Made by a program: the position numbers and the translations under genes
In this document: in pieces, positions 7,893 to 16,143 of the stretch
How the letters are laid out: every line of letters begins with the position of its first letter
Position numbering within the stretch: position 1 is the first letter of the stretch
Notes under the pieces: model-generated
The model's input: the letters and a program-made list of their open reading frames with translations, nothing else
Database searches by the model: none
Told to the model about the DNA's origin: nothing
From: Agrobacterium tumefaciens_K
Lineage (GTDB): Bacteria; Pseudomonadota; Alphaproteobacteria; Rhizobiales; Rhizobiaceae
Length of the DNA stretch: 64,000 nt
Direction: 5' to 3'
Assembly: GCF_031801495.1 (NCBI RefSeq)
Contig: NZ_JAOEGC010000001.1
Coordinates: forward strand, 1,922,001 to 1,986,000

Positions 7893-8789
7893 TCAGTCGT
7901 TGTATTCGCTTGGATTTTCATAGGCATGTCTGAGGGTGCCGGTCATAGGCAGCTTGAGGTTCATTCCATTCGGTGGGATGGGCGAGGTGAACCACTTTGC
8001 ATAGAGATCGTTGATCCTTTGGCTGGTGAATATTTTCCGAAGGCTATCGTTTACGGCCGCCTTGAAGGCAGGGTCGTCACGCCGGAACATCAGGCCATAG
8101 GGTTCAGGAGCGCTGAGCGTGTCTTCCGAGAGGCTATAGAGATCGGGGTTTTCCGAGGTTGCGGCGAGGGCTGCGAGGAGGATGCCGTCCATGACGAAGG
8201 CCGAGGCCCGGCCGGAGGTCACCAGTTCGAAGGATTCCTCGTTGGTCTTCGTCGGCATGACGGAAATGTTCAGCCCCTGCTGCCGATTGACTGCGTTGAG
8301 CTGCTCTATGTTGACCGTTCCAGAAGCAGATGTAACGGAGCGGCCGGCCAGATCGGAGATCCTCGTCAGACCGTCGGCGGCCCGGGAGAGAAACTGCGTT
8401 GCCGTCATGAAGCTGGGATAGGAAAAATCAACGATTTTCCGCCGCTCGGCATTGTTGGTGGTGGCCGCGCATTCCAGATCGATCTGCCCGCTTCTGACAA
8501 GGATGAACCGTGTTGCCGGCGTGGCCTTCACGAATTCGACGTCGAGCCTGTCGAGCTTGAGCTGCTTCTGAATGTCTTCCGCGATGCTGCGGCAAAGATC
8601 GGTCGAAAAGCCGATGACATCGCCGTTCGGCAATTGATAGGAAAACGGCGGTTCGGCCTCGCGATAACCGATCCTGATCTTTCCTGACCTGGTGATCTGC
8701 TCCAGCGTTCCAATCTCGTTGGCTGCATGGGAGGTATCGATCGGTGCAAGGAATGCGAGGGTAATAAGGCAAGGCATGAAATAACGCAT
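7893..8789 (-). CDS. Family 3 (amino-acid type) periplasmic binding protein, copy B
   Basis: This is a second amino-acid-type receptor of about 298 aa, aligning with copy A along its whole length (GKIRIGYREAEPPFSYQLPN, ATPATRFILVRSGQIDLEC, GLMFRRDDPAFKAAVND, WFTSPIPPNGMNL). I start it at the ATG at 8789, which follows AAAGGAAAA and gives the signal peptide MRYFMPCLITLAFLAPIDTSHAA. A longer frame to 8963 would overlap the upstream GGDEF-EAL gene. The 72-base gap to copy A, same strand and paralogy suggest tandem duplication and co-transcription. Transport would need a permease elsewhere, or the protein serves as a receptor. Confidence 0.9.
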   Translation of the reverse strand: MRYFMPCLITLAFLAPIDTSHAANEIGTLEQITRSGKIRIGYREAEPPFSYQLPNGDVIGFSTDLCRSIAEDIQKQLKLDRLDVEFVKATPATRFILVRSGQIDLECAATTNNAERRKIVDFSYPSFMTATQFLSRAADGLTRISDLAGRSVTSASGTVNIEQLNAVNRQQGLNISVMPTKTNEESFELVTSGRASAFVMDGILLAALAATSENPDLYSLSEDTLSAPEPYGLMFRRDDPAFKAAVNDSLRKIFTSQRINDLYAKWFTSPIPPNGMNLKLPMTGTLRHAYENPSEYND

Positions 8790-8853
8790 TTCATTTTCCT
8801 TTGGGTCGGTACGGCCGCGCGTTTCGAAGACGGCCTTTGAAAAAACGGTTCTT

Positions 8854-11169
8854 TCAAATCGTTTGTGTGGAAAGCTGATGGTCCTGATCCTGCAAGCGGT
8901 CGGTTGTTCGCAGGCTATTGTATGGAATGAGGTCGGTTGTCCGGTTCTTGACGATTTCGGCAAGCGGGGCGGGCTCTGCGAAATAATAGCCTTGCGCTTC
9001 GTCGCATTGCAGAAGCCTCAGTGCCTTCACCTGCTCCATGCTCTCCACGCCTTCGGCAGTCACTTCGAGGCCGATCTGTTCCGCCATGTCGGTGATGGTG
9101 CGCACGATTGCCGAGCACATGGGGCTGCCGGGCAGGCCGGAAACGAATTCGCGGTCGATCTTGATCTTGTCGAAGGCGATATGTGTCAGGCTGCTGAGGC
9201 CCGCATAGCCGGTGCCGAAATCATCGAGGGCAAGGCGCACGCCGCGGTCCTTGAGGCGTTTCAGCGCCCGTGTCCCGCTGTCTTTTTCCAGCATCGCCGT
9301 TTCGGTCACTTCCAGTTCAAGCCGTTCAGCGGCAAGGCCCGAATTCGTGAGCGCCCTGTCAACGATCTCGACGATATCGTCATGCGACAGCTGGACTGCG
9401 GAAAGGTTGACGGCGAGGCGGATATCATCAGGCCAGGTCATGGCATCCACGCAGGCCTGTGTGATGACCCATTCGCCCAGCGGCTTGATGAAATTGCTCT
9501 CTTCCGCAAGTGCGATAAAGCGCTCGGGCGAGATGACGCCCAGCGTATTGTGCCTCCAGCGGGCGAGAGCCTCATAGGCGGCAATCCGGCCGGTTCTGAG
9601 GTTGACGATCGGCTGGTAGTGAAGTTCGAATTCGTGGTTCTGCAAGGCGGACTTCATGTCGATTTCCAGCGCATGCTTGTCCTGTGTCGCCATGTCCATG
9701 CCCGGCTCGTAGAATACGAACAGGCCGCATCCCATCGATTTGGCCCGATAAAGGCCGAGATCGGCGTGCTGCAGAAGCTGGCTCGAAGATGTGCCATGAT
9801 CGGGGGCACAGGCGATGCCTATGCTCGTGTCGACGCTGACGCTGCCGCTGCCGAGGATGAAGTTCTGCGAAACGATCTCCACGACGCGTTTCGCGAGGTC
9901 TCGTCCTTCCTTCTCGGGATTTTCGACAACGGACTGGATGATCGCGAATTCATCGCCGCCCAGCCGGCTCACCATATCATTCTGACCGAGGATCGATGCA
10001 ATGCGCGATGCCGCCGCAACCAGCAAGGCATCGCCGGAAGCGTGTCCGAGTGTGTCGTTGACGGCCTTGAAACGGTCGAGGTCAAGCAGCATTACGTTGA
10101 AACGTGAGCCGGTTTCGTGAAGATGCTCCAGACGGGCGTCGAGTGTCTTCATCAGCAGCGCACGGTTGGGTAGTCCCGTCAGCGCGTCATGGTGGGCCAT
10201 ATGCTCCATCTGTTGCGCCATGTCGCGTATCTGCCGCAGGTTTCCGCGTTCGACCACCGCTTCGCGTAGCGTTTCGATGGCGACGGCCATGTCTCCGATT
10301 TCATCGCGGCGATGCTGGAAGGGCGTCACCATATCGGTTTTTTCGCGGGCGATGCGCAGGGTGGCCTGCACAAGCATTGGCACCGGCTTGAGAATGCGGC
10401 GCGCCATGAAGGCTACCAGAATTCCCGTTACCACCAGGACCACGCCGAGCGCGATCAACGAGTTGTAGATCAGTTTTCTCTGTGCGCCATACAGTTCTTC
10501 CGCGCGGCCGATACTGACGGCGACGGCGCCTATCGGCTGTTTCGTCGAATTGCTGATGATCGGTAGCAGGCCGATATAGTGATTGGTGTCGCCAATCGTT
10601 GCGAAATCGGCCGAAAACACGCCGCTCGCCGCTTTTTCAGAAAAGCCGGACGTTGCGATCAGTCTGTCGTCGTGTTCTTTCTCGCTGCTGTCGTATGCTG
10701 CGGCGATCTGTCGGAAACTGGAATCTGCTGTCTCGTAACGGAAGAGCCACGAAGGTCTTTTGGTCTGGGCGCTGATGAGCGCGAGTACGTCGCTTGGATC
10801 GAAACCGGTGACGAGAATGGATTCATCGTCGCCGATAGGCTGGCTGGTCAGAATTCCATTGACCTGCCCGTCCGGGTCGGCGTTGACGCTGACATAGGTG
10901 TAGATGCTTCGCAGCGTGGCGCTGGCAATCTGCGAATTCAGGCGTGCCTGGCTCAGCCATTGTTCACCAGCAGCGGCCACGAACATGTACCAGCCGACGA
11001 GCGCGCCAACGCTGTAGGAAAAGATGACTCCGGCCAGAAAAATGAAGGTTATCTTGTTGACGAGGGAGCGTCGTCTGCGCAAGCGGGACGTCCTCGGCTT
11101 TTTCACCGAAGCTGGTATCTCCCCGTGCTTGTCCTGTCTATCCTTATGCCGATAGGCAGTATCATCCAT
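8854..11169 (-). CDS. Membrane GGDEF-EAL c-di-GMP signalling protein with HAMP domain
   Basis: This 771-aa inner-membrane protein has a basic N-terminal tail, TM1 at about 40-64, a periplasmic sensor of about 170 residues, and TM2 at about 233-255. A HAMP linker follows (RRILKPVPMLVQATLRIARE), then a GGDEF domain and an EAL domain. The cyclase signature SRLGGDEFAII is intact. The inhibitory RxxD site five residues ahead of it is absent (GQND). The phosphodiesterase motifs YEALARW, EVTETAMLE, DDFGTGYAGLSSL, KIDREFV and AEGVE are all present, so both activities are possible. The two orphan binding proteins follow on the same strand, 64 bases downstream, and might deliver ligands to the periplasmic sensor (inference). 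Confidence 0.93.
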   Translation of the reverse strand: MDDTAYRHKDRQDKHGEIPASVKKPRTSRLRRRRSLVNKITFIFLAGVIFSYSVGALVGWYMFVAAAGEQWLSQARLNSQIASATLRSIYTYVSVNADPDGQVNGILTSQPIGDDESILVTGFDPSDVLALISAQTKRPSWLFRYETADSSFRQIAAAYDSSEKEHDDRLIATSGFSEKAASGVFSADFATIGDTNHYIGLLPIISNSTKQPIGAVAVSIGRAEELYGAQRKLIYNSLIALGVVLVVTGILVAFMARRILKPVPMLVQATLRIAREKTDMVTPFQHRRDEIGDMAVAIETLREAVVERGNLRQIRDMAQQMEHMAHHDALTGLPNRALLMKTLDARLEHLHETGSRFNVMLLDLDRFKAVNDTLGHASGDALLVAAASRIASILGQNDMVSRLGGDEFAIIQSVVENPEKEGRDLAKRVVEIVSQNFILGSGSVSVDTSIGIACAPDHGTSSSQLLQHADLGLYRAKSMGCGLFVFYEPGMDMATQDKHALEIDMKSALQNHEFELHYQPIVNLRTGRIAAYEALARWRHNTLGVISPERFIALAEESNFIKPLGEWVITQACVDAMTWPDDIRLAVNLSAVQLSHDDIVEIVDRALTNSGLAAERLELEVTETAMLEKDSGTRALKRLKDRGVRLALDDFGTGYAGLSSLTHIAFDKIKIDREFVSGLPGSPMCSAIVRTITDMAEQIGLEVTAEGVESMEQVKALRLLQCDEAQGYYFAEPAPLAEIVKNRTTDLIPYNSLRTTDRLQDQDHQLSTQTI

Positions 11170-11407
11170 TCGCGATATTCCCCCGTCGCGTGGTCTGATG
11201 CTTTTTCAAAATTGTATAAAATATGTATCCCGATGCCGCCTGCTAAATAATTCAACAAAGTTTAGATGCGATTAAGAATTAGTCTGCCTTTTTACAGTCG
11301 ACGCTTATGGAGACGGTGCGGTCTGCGCCATGCCTGACCTGGGCGATGGCGATCATGGCGGTCGTTATCGGAGGGTGAGCCAGTGAGGACTGCTCTTGCC
11401 AAGCGTG

Positions 11408-11443
11408 CGATAAACGGCATGGTGTGCTCGCAGTCGTTTATCG
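11408..11443 (+). promoter_or_regulatory. Inverted repeat next to the amidase ribosome binding site
   Basis: CGATAAACG (11408-11416) and CGTTTATCG (11435-11443) form a perfect 9-base inverted repeat with an 18-base spacer. Its right arm touches the GAGGA ribosome binding site of the amidase, whose ATG is at 11455. It could be a regulator site or an RNA hairpin that limits translation. The rest of the 285-base gap after the GGDEF-EAL gene shows nothing else I can name. Confidence 0.5.
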
Positions 11444-11454
11444 AGGAATACACA

Positions 11455-12816
11455 ATGCGCCACATCGGCAAAAACGTTTCGCAGCTTTCGGTTCTGGTTC
11501 AATCTGGCAATCTCGACCCCCGGACACTGGTCGAGGAGACATTTGATGCGATCCGTTCGAACGACGATCAGTCGATATTTGTCGGCCTGACCGAGGCGCG
11601 AGCCATGGCGGAAGCGGATGCAGCCGCAAAGCGCATTCGGGATGGCCGCTCCGCTGGCGTTCTCGACGGTATTCCGGTTGCATGGAAAGATCTTTTCGAT
11701 CTCGAGGGCATGGCGACGACGGCGGGTTCGAAGGTTCTGTCTTCGGCTCCCGCTGCTGACAGCGATGCGGAGGTCGTGACCGCGTTGAAGCAGGCGGGAA
11801 TGGTTTGTGTCGGGCGCACCAACATGAGCGAATTCGCCTTTTCAGGACTTGGTATCAATCCGCATTATGGAACGCCCCGCAATCCCGCATCGAAAGATGG
11901 TCACCGCCTGCCGGGCGGTTCCTCGTCCGGTGCGGGTGCGGTCGTTGCTGCCGGTCTGGTGCCGGTCGCCATCGGCACGGATACGGGTGGATCCGTGCGC
12001 ATCCCGGCTGCATTCAACAGCACGGTTGGCTACAAGGCAAGCCGTGGACGTTATTCCATGCGCGGCGTCTTTCCGCTGGCGAAGAGCCTCGATTCGCTCG
12101 GTCCCTTGACCCGTACGGTACAGGATGCCGTTTGGGTGGATGCGGCGATGCGCGGCAAAACCGCTCCTGATGCGGTTCGTCCGACCTCGCTAACCGGCCT
12201 GTCGCTCGTCGTACCGGAAACGATATTTTTCGATGGCATCGAGGATGGTGTGGCAGCGGCTTTCGAAGGCGCACTTGAACGTCTGTCGCGGGCTGGAGTG
12301 TCCATCCGCCGCCAGTCATTCCCGATCTTTGCGGAATTGTTCGATCTTATCAAGGAAAGAGGCGCGCTGGTCACGGCGGAAGCCTTCGCACTTCACAAGG
12401 AACGCCTGGAAGGGGCTGATGCCGAAGGCATGGACCCGCGTGTCGTTGCCAGAACGCGACTTGGCGCAAATACCTCCATGCCGGATTACATCGCCATTGC
12501 CGATGCCCGCGAACGGATGATCGCTGCGTTTTCCGGTATGGTCGGCAGGGATGAGCTGCTGGTTTCCCCGACACTGCCGCATGTCGCGCCGAAGGTCGAA
12601 CCGCTTCTGATGGATGACGATGCCTTCTTCGCCATCAACGGCAAAACCTTGCGCAATACGCAGATCGGCAATTTCTTTGACTGGTGCGGCGTTTCCATCC
12701 CTTGCGGAACCGGCGACGCGGGCATGCCGGTCGGGCTGCTGCTTTCGGGGTTGTTTGGCGCGGATGATTTTCTTCTCGGTGCAGCACTTGCTGCGGAAGA
12801 GATCGTTCGAGGTTGA
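11455..12816 (+). CDS. Amidase (amidase signature family)
   Basis: This 453-aa cytoplasmic enzyme hydrolyses an amide bond. The Ser-cisSer-Lys triad is visible: lysine in GIPVAWKDLFD (about residue 79), the glycine/serine-rich GGSSSGAGA (about 158-166) and the nucleophile serine region TDTGGSVRIPAAF (about 178-190). Length fits stand-alone amidases rather than full GatA (about 490). No gatB or gatC is nearby, so a tRNA-amidotransferase role is unlikely. The start at 11455 has GAGGA upstream; a 24-residue longer frame from 11383 lacks a site. Neighbours do not identify the substrate. Confidence 0.9.
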   Translation: MRHIGKNVSQLSVLVQSGNLDPRTLVEETFDAIRSNDDQSIFVGLTEARAMAEADAAAKRIRDGRSAGVLDGIPVAWKDLFDLEGMATTAGSKVLSSAPAADSDAEVVTALKQAGMVCVGRTNMSEFAFSGLGINPHYGTPRNPASKDGHRLPGGSSSGAGAVVAAGLVPVAIGTDTGGSVRIPAAFNSTVGYKASRGRYSMRGVFPLAKSLDSLGPLTRTVQDAVWVDAAMRGKTAPDAVRPTSLTGLSLVVPETIFFDGIEDGVAAAFEGALERLSRAGVSIRRQSFPIFAELFDLIKERGALVTAEAFALHKERLEGADAEGMDPRVVARTRLGANTSMPDYIAIADARERMIAAFSGMVGRDELLVSPTLPHVAPKVEPLLMDDDAFFAINGKTLRNTQIGNFFDWCGVSIPCGTGDAGMPVGLLLSGLFGADDFLLGAALAAEEIVRG

Positions 12817-12833
12817 GGGGCGGCCCCACCCTT

Positions 12834-12908
12834 GTCATCCTCGGGCCTTGGCCCGATGATCCATAATCCACTGAAATCTATTGATTTTCAGTCAGGCCAG
12901 AGCATGAC
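12834..12908. repeat. Rhizobial intergenic palindromic repeat, copy 1
   Basis: The element starts GTCATCCTCGGGC-CTT-GGCCCGATGATCC and ends near AGCATGAC, so the outer ends GTCAT and ATGAC are inverted. A second internal palindrome (CTGAAAATCAATAG region, TGAAAtctattgaTTTTCA) sits in the middle. It shares its left arm with elements at 22960 and 37265. It fills the gap between the convergent amidase and ThuA-like genes. Confidence 0.75.
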
Positions 12909-12950
12909 GGAGGAGGGGTGTTCGTACTTCCTCCGCCACTCCTGCCTATC

Positions 12951-13592
12951 TTACCGTGCCGCCCAGTTGGCGCCGCGGCGGAACATGGTCTTCATTTCGG
13001 GTACGGCAAATTCCTTTGCCTGATGGCCGAGCGCCGAATAAAACACGCGGCCCTTGCCGTATTTGCGCTTCCAGACGACCGGCATGACCACGCCGTCGAT
13101 CCACCAGGCATGGTCGCCGGTGAATTTGGTCGTAGCCAGCACCTCGTTCGAAGGGTCGACGTGCATGTAATACTGCTCTGAGGTGTAGGGGAAATCGGAA
13201 ATCCCCTCCATCAGCGGATCGTCGGGGCGGGTGATGTTGACGTGATAGTCGATGATGTTGCCAGGATGGGCGACCCACTGTCCACCGATCATGAACTGGT
13301 ATTCGACGCATTCGCGGAAGCTGTCTCCTGCGCCGCCGTGAAAGCCAGCAATGCCGACACCGTTTTCAACAGCGGCCGTCAGGTTCTTGATCTCTTCCTT
13401 CTCGATCTTCGACATGGTGACGATCGGCACCACGAGGCTGAGATCATGCACGGACGGATCGGCGAAAGCCTCCGTGCTATGCTCCACATAGACCTTGAAG
13501 CCATCCTCCTCCAGAATGTCCTTGACGATCGTGGCGCATTCCTGCGGCTCGTGACCGCTCCATCCGCCCCATACAATCAGTGCTTCACGCAT
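12951..13592 (-). CDS. ThuA-like protein (class I glutamine amidotransferase fold)
   Basis: This 213-aa protein belongs to the ThuA family, known from trehalose and related disaccharide use in rhizobia, where it works with a Gfo/Idh-type partner on 3-keto sugars. Visible family features are ALIVWGGWSGHEPQE at the N-terminus, GVGIAGFHGGAGDSFRE (about 95-112), IGGQWVAHPG, DFPYTSEQYYMHVDPS and KGRVFYSALGHQAKEF. It starts behind a GAGGAGGAA site at 13592 and is 17 bases downstream of the dehydrogenase gene. The exact reaction is not settled for the family. Confidence 0.88.
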   Translation of the reverse strand: MREALIVWGGWSGHEPQECATIVKDILEEDGFKVYVEHSTEAFADPSVHDLSLVVPIVTMSKIEKEEIKNLTAAVENGVGIAGFHGGAGDSFRECVEYQFMIGGQWVAHPGNIIDYHVNITRPDDPLMEGISDFPYTSEQYYMHVDPSNEVLATTKFTGDHAWWIDGVVMPVVWKRKYGKGRVFYSALGHQAKEFAVPEMKTMFRRGANWAAR

Positions 13593-13609
13593 TTATTTCC
13601 TCCTCGGGA

Positions 13610-14710
13610 TTATTTGCCGAGCTGGCCGTCGACCAGCGAGATTTCGAGCGGAGCAGGGCGCTCCACGGTGGTGGTTATGGATACGGTGCTGCCGGTATCG
13701 GATGCCGTCTGGAAGGCTTCCATGACCTCCAGAACATGCAGCGCGAGCGCACCATCAGCACGGTGCGGGCGATTTTCGCGGATGGCGTAGGCCATGTCGG
13801 CAACGCCGATGGAACGGTAGTTGCCGTCCGAATAGGGCGAGGAAAGCTCCTGTGGCTCGAATTGCCCGCCTTTTTTCAGCAATTGTAATTCGCCGCCGAA
13901 ATGGTTGGGATCAGGCACGATCAGCGTGCCTTCCGTGCCGTAGATCTCCAGCGGCACATGCTTGTGGCCTGCCACATCGAAGCTCATGCCGACCTGCACG
14001 ACCGCGCCGTTCTGGAAGGCCAGAACACCTGCAACGTGAGTTGCGACATGGACAGGGATTTTCTCCCCGTTTTTCGGCTGGCTGGTGATGAGCCGCTCGC
14101 TGCGCGGCGCGACCGCAAAACCGGCGACCTTGGCCACCGGCCCGAGAAGGTTGACGAGATCGGTGATGTAATAGGGACCCATGTCCAGCATCGGTCCGCC
14201 ACCGACTTCATAATAGAAGGCGGGGTTGGGGTGCCAGCGCTCGTGACCGGGGCACATGAAGGTGGCCGTGCCGCCAACCGGAATGCCGAGAACACCGCTG
14301 TCGATCAGGCTGCGTGCCGTCTGGTGCCCGCCGCCGAGAAACGTATCCGGCGCGGAGCCGATTCGCAGGCCCTTCGCCTTCGCGGCATCTGCTAGACGTT
14401 TGCCTTCCGCGAAATTGATGCCGAGCGGTTTTTCGGAGTAGGTGTGCTTGCCGGCATCCAGCGCACGCAGACCGACCTCGACATGGGCTTTCGGGATCGT
14501 CAGGTTGACGATGATCTCGATGTTCGGATCGGCAAAAAGCTCGTCCATGGAGCGCGCCTCAAGGCCGAACTCCTCTGCCCGTGCCTTGGCCGCATCGGCA
14601 TTCATGTCGGCAAGGCCGCGAATGTCGAGAATGGGGAACGACGCCATGGCTTTGAGATAGGCACTCGAGATGTTGCCGCAGCCGATGATGCCGATACCTA
14701 CGCGTTTCAT
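13610..14710 (-). CDS. Gfo/Idh/MocA-family NAD(P)-dependent sugar dehydrogenase
   Basis: This 366-aa oxidoreductase has an N-terminal Rossmann fold with GIIGCGNISSAYLKAM (about 6-21) and the family signature SEKPLGINFAEG (about 93-104, lysine catalytic). The C-terminal alpha/beta domain includes GGPMLDMGPYYITDLVNLLG, with the conserved D-x-G-x-Y/H motif. Members oxidise or reduce ring hydroxyls of sugars and inositols. The ATG at 14710 follows GGGAGGAAA. It lies between the ROK regulator (upstream) and the ThuA-like gene (downstream) on one strand, the ThuA/ThuB type of pairing. Confidence 0.92.
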   Translation of the reverse strand: MKRVGIGIIGCGNISSAYLKAMASFPILDIRGLADMNADAAKARAEEFGLEARSMDELFADPNIEIIVNLTIPKAHVEVGLRALDAGKHTYSEKPLGINFAEGKRLADAAKAKGLRIGSAPDTFLGGGHQTARSLIDSGVLGIPVGGTATFMCPGHERWHPNPAFYYEVGGGPMLDMGPYYITDLVNLLGPVAKVAGFAVAPRSERLITSQPKNGEKIPVHVATHVAGVLAFQNGAVVQVGMSFDVAGHKHVPLEIYGTEGTLIVPDPNHFGGELQLLKKGGQFEPQELSSPYSDGNYRSIGVADMAYAIRENRPHRADGALALHVLEVMEAFQTASDTGSTVSITTTVERPAPLEISLVDGQLGK

Positions 14711-14746
14711 ATCATTTCCTCCCGTAAATCAGAATGCTGGTGGCCG

Positions 14747-15946
14747 CTAGAGCGCTGGCCCCGTTGTGTTCCATGGCGATTCGTAAAGCTCGTAGAGTGC
14801 GACCGCCGCCGCCCCCTGGGCCCACAGCTCATCGCTTGAAAGGTCGAAGACGAGTTCTGCCACACCTGCCAGAGACGGCGGCACGGCAGCGCTGTAGCTG
14901 TCTCGAATGCTGGTGATGAATGGTTTGCCAAGTTCCAGGCTGGATCCGGTAATGATGACCCGAGGTGGTGCAAACAGCGTCACGATATTGGCGAGGGTCA
15001 TGCCGATTGACGCGCCTGCCCGACGGGCTGCGGCAATCAGTTCGTTGTCTTCCGCTTCGATCAGCGCGTGGGCATGCTGCATGCCGCGACCGAGCCGAAT
15101 GGCTTCGGCAAAGCGGCCGTCGACGGGACGTGAGCCCAAAATGGCGTTTTCGCCTGCCTGGCTCGCCAGTCGGACCGTACCTTCGTTGCCGAGATTGATC
15201 ACCAGATCGCCTAGGTTGTGGCTGAGCCCGCCTGCGCCCCGGAAAAGCTGATTCTGGTGCAGCACGCCAAGACCAAGCGTCTGTTCCAGCGAGATCAGCA
15301 CCATGTCTTCGAGTTCACGCGCATGGCCGAACCAGTGATGCGCGAGCGTGATGGCATGGGCATCGCTTTCGATGATGGTGGACGAGGACAGCCGTGTCGT
15401 CATTGCTTCGGCGAAGTCGACGTTTACTTCGCGCAGGATGGGGCTGCTGCGAATCTTGCCGGTGCGGTGTTCTATGACGCCCGGAAGACCGAGGCACACC
15501 ATGTCGACGTCTTCCAGCGAAAGTCCCGCATCGAGCACGCAGCGTCGCACGCCGTCCTCGATCAAATCCGCAATGACACCAATCGGCTGGCGGTCGACGC
15601 GGATCGGCAGCGACAGGGTGGAAAGCACGTTGCCGCAAAAATCGGTCACGACGAAAACCATGCGATTGGCGGCGATCTTCGCGCCCACGACACGGGCCGC
15701 GTCCGGGTTCAGCTCCAGCATGACGCGCGGTCTGCCACGCGCGCTTTCTGCGCGAATATCACCGAGATGACGCGTCAGAATCAGGCCGTCATCAAGAAGC
15801 GAGGCGGTGATGGCGGAAACGGTCGTGGTGGAAAGCTGCGTTCTCTCGCTGATTTCCACGCGGGAGATGGGGCCGTGGCGACGGATGCTGTCCAGCACGC
15901 TTAGCCGATTGATCGCGCGCATCAGTTCTGGGTCTGCGGTTTTCAT
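14747..15946 (-). CDS. ROK-family transcriptional regulator
   Basis: This 399-aa sugar-responsive repressor (NagC/Mlc/XylR type) has an N-terminal winged helix (about 10-70, INRLSVLDSIRRHGPISRVEI ... LSTTTVSAI). The ROK sugar-binding domain follows, with VCLGLPGVIEHRTG and a region where a canonical ROK has a zinc-binding E-x-G-H and CxC cluster. Here that region reads ISLEQTLGLGVLHQNQLFRGAGGLSHNLG and lacks the cysteine cluster, so zinc binding is doubtful. It is divergent from the ABC genes. The shared gap holds symmetric operators at 15993 and 16090, which this protein most likely binds. Confidence 0.92.
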   Translation of the reverse strand: MKTADPELMRAINRLSVLDSIRRHGPISRVEISERTQLSTTTVSAITASLLDDGLILTRHLGDIRAESARGRPRVMLELNPDAARVVGAKIAANRMVFVVTDFCGNVLSTLSLPIRVDRQPIGVIADLIEDGVRRCVLDAGLSLEDVDMVCLGLPGVIEHRTGKIRSSPILREVNVDFAEAMTTRLSSSTIIESDAHAITLAHHWFGHARELEDMVLISLEQTLGLGVLHQNQLFRGAGGLSHNLGDLVINLGNEGTVRLASQAGENAILGSRPVDGRFAEAIRLGRGMQHAHALIEAEDNELIAAARRAGASIGMTLANIVTLFAPPRVIITGSSLELGKPFITSIRDSYSAAVPPSLAGVAELVFDLSSDELWAQGAAAVALYELYESPWNTTGPAL

Positions 15947-16002
15947 GGGAGCCTGCTGCGCTGTGGATGCCTCAAAAGCGAATTTACGCCGGAATGCGGA
16001 TT

Positions 16003-16032
16003 AAATAACGTTGCCCTGAGGGGGTGTGTCAA
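16003..16032 (-). promoter_or_regulatory. Promoter of the ROK-dehydrogenase-ThuA operon
   Basis: On the minus strand a perfect TTGACA (16032-16027) is followed after 18 bases by TTATTT (16008-16003). The left operator arm begins at the end of this -10. Confidence 0.65.
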
Positions 16033-16062
16033 GTCGTTTGGGTAAAAAATCGGCAAGCCGCC

Positions 16063-16090
16063 TTGACATTGGGCGGCGGCTAAGTTGAAT
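16063..16090 (+). promoter_or_regulatory. Promoter of the sugar ABC/catabolic operon
   Basis: A perfect TTGACA (16063-16068) is followed after 16 bases by TTGAAT (16085-16090). The right operator arm starts at the last base of the -10, so bound repressor would block initiation. Confidence 0.68.
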
Positions 16091-16143
16091 TAATCCGCAT
16101 TGGGGAATAAATGGTGAGGATGTCCCCAGGGAGGATCACGAAT

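Larger units (their letters stand above)
15993..16101. promoter_or_regulatory. Paired inverted operators in the ROK/ABC divergent promoter region
   Basis: AATGCGGATTAA (15993-16004) and its exact reverse complement TTAATCCGCATT (16090-16101) are separated by 85 bases. Each copy overlaps or directly follows the -10 element of one divergent promoter. The symmetry suggests that one regulator, probably the ROK protein, represses both directions, possibly by looping. Confidence 0.8.

Noticed and set aside
11455..12816. The amidase as GatA of the tRNA amidotransferase
   Set aside because: It is shorter than GatA, and no gatB or gatC is adjacent. A stand-alone amidase is the safer call.
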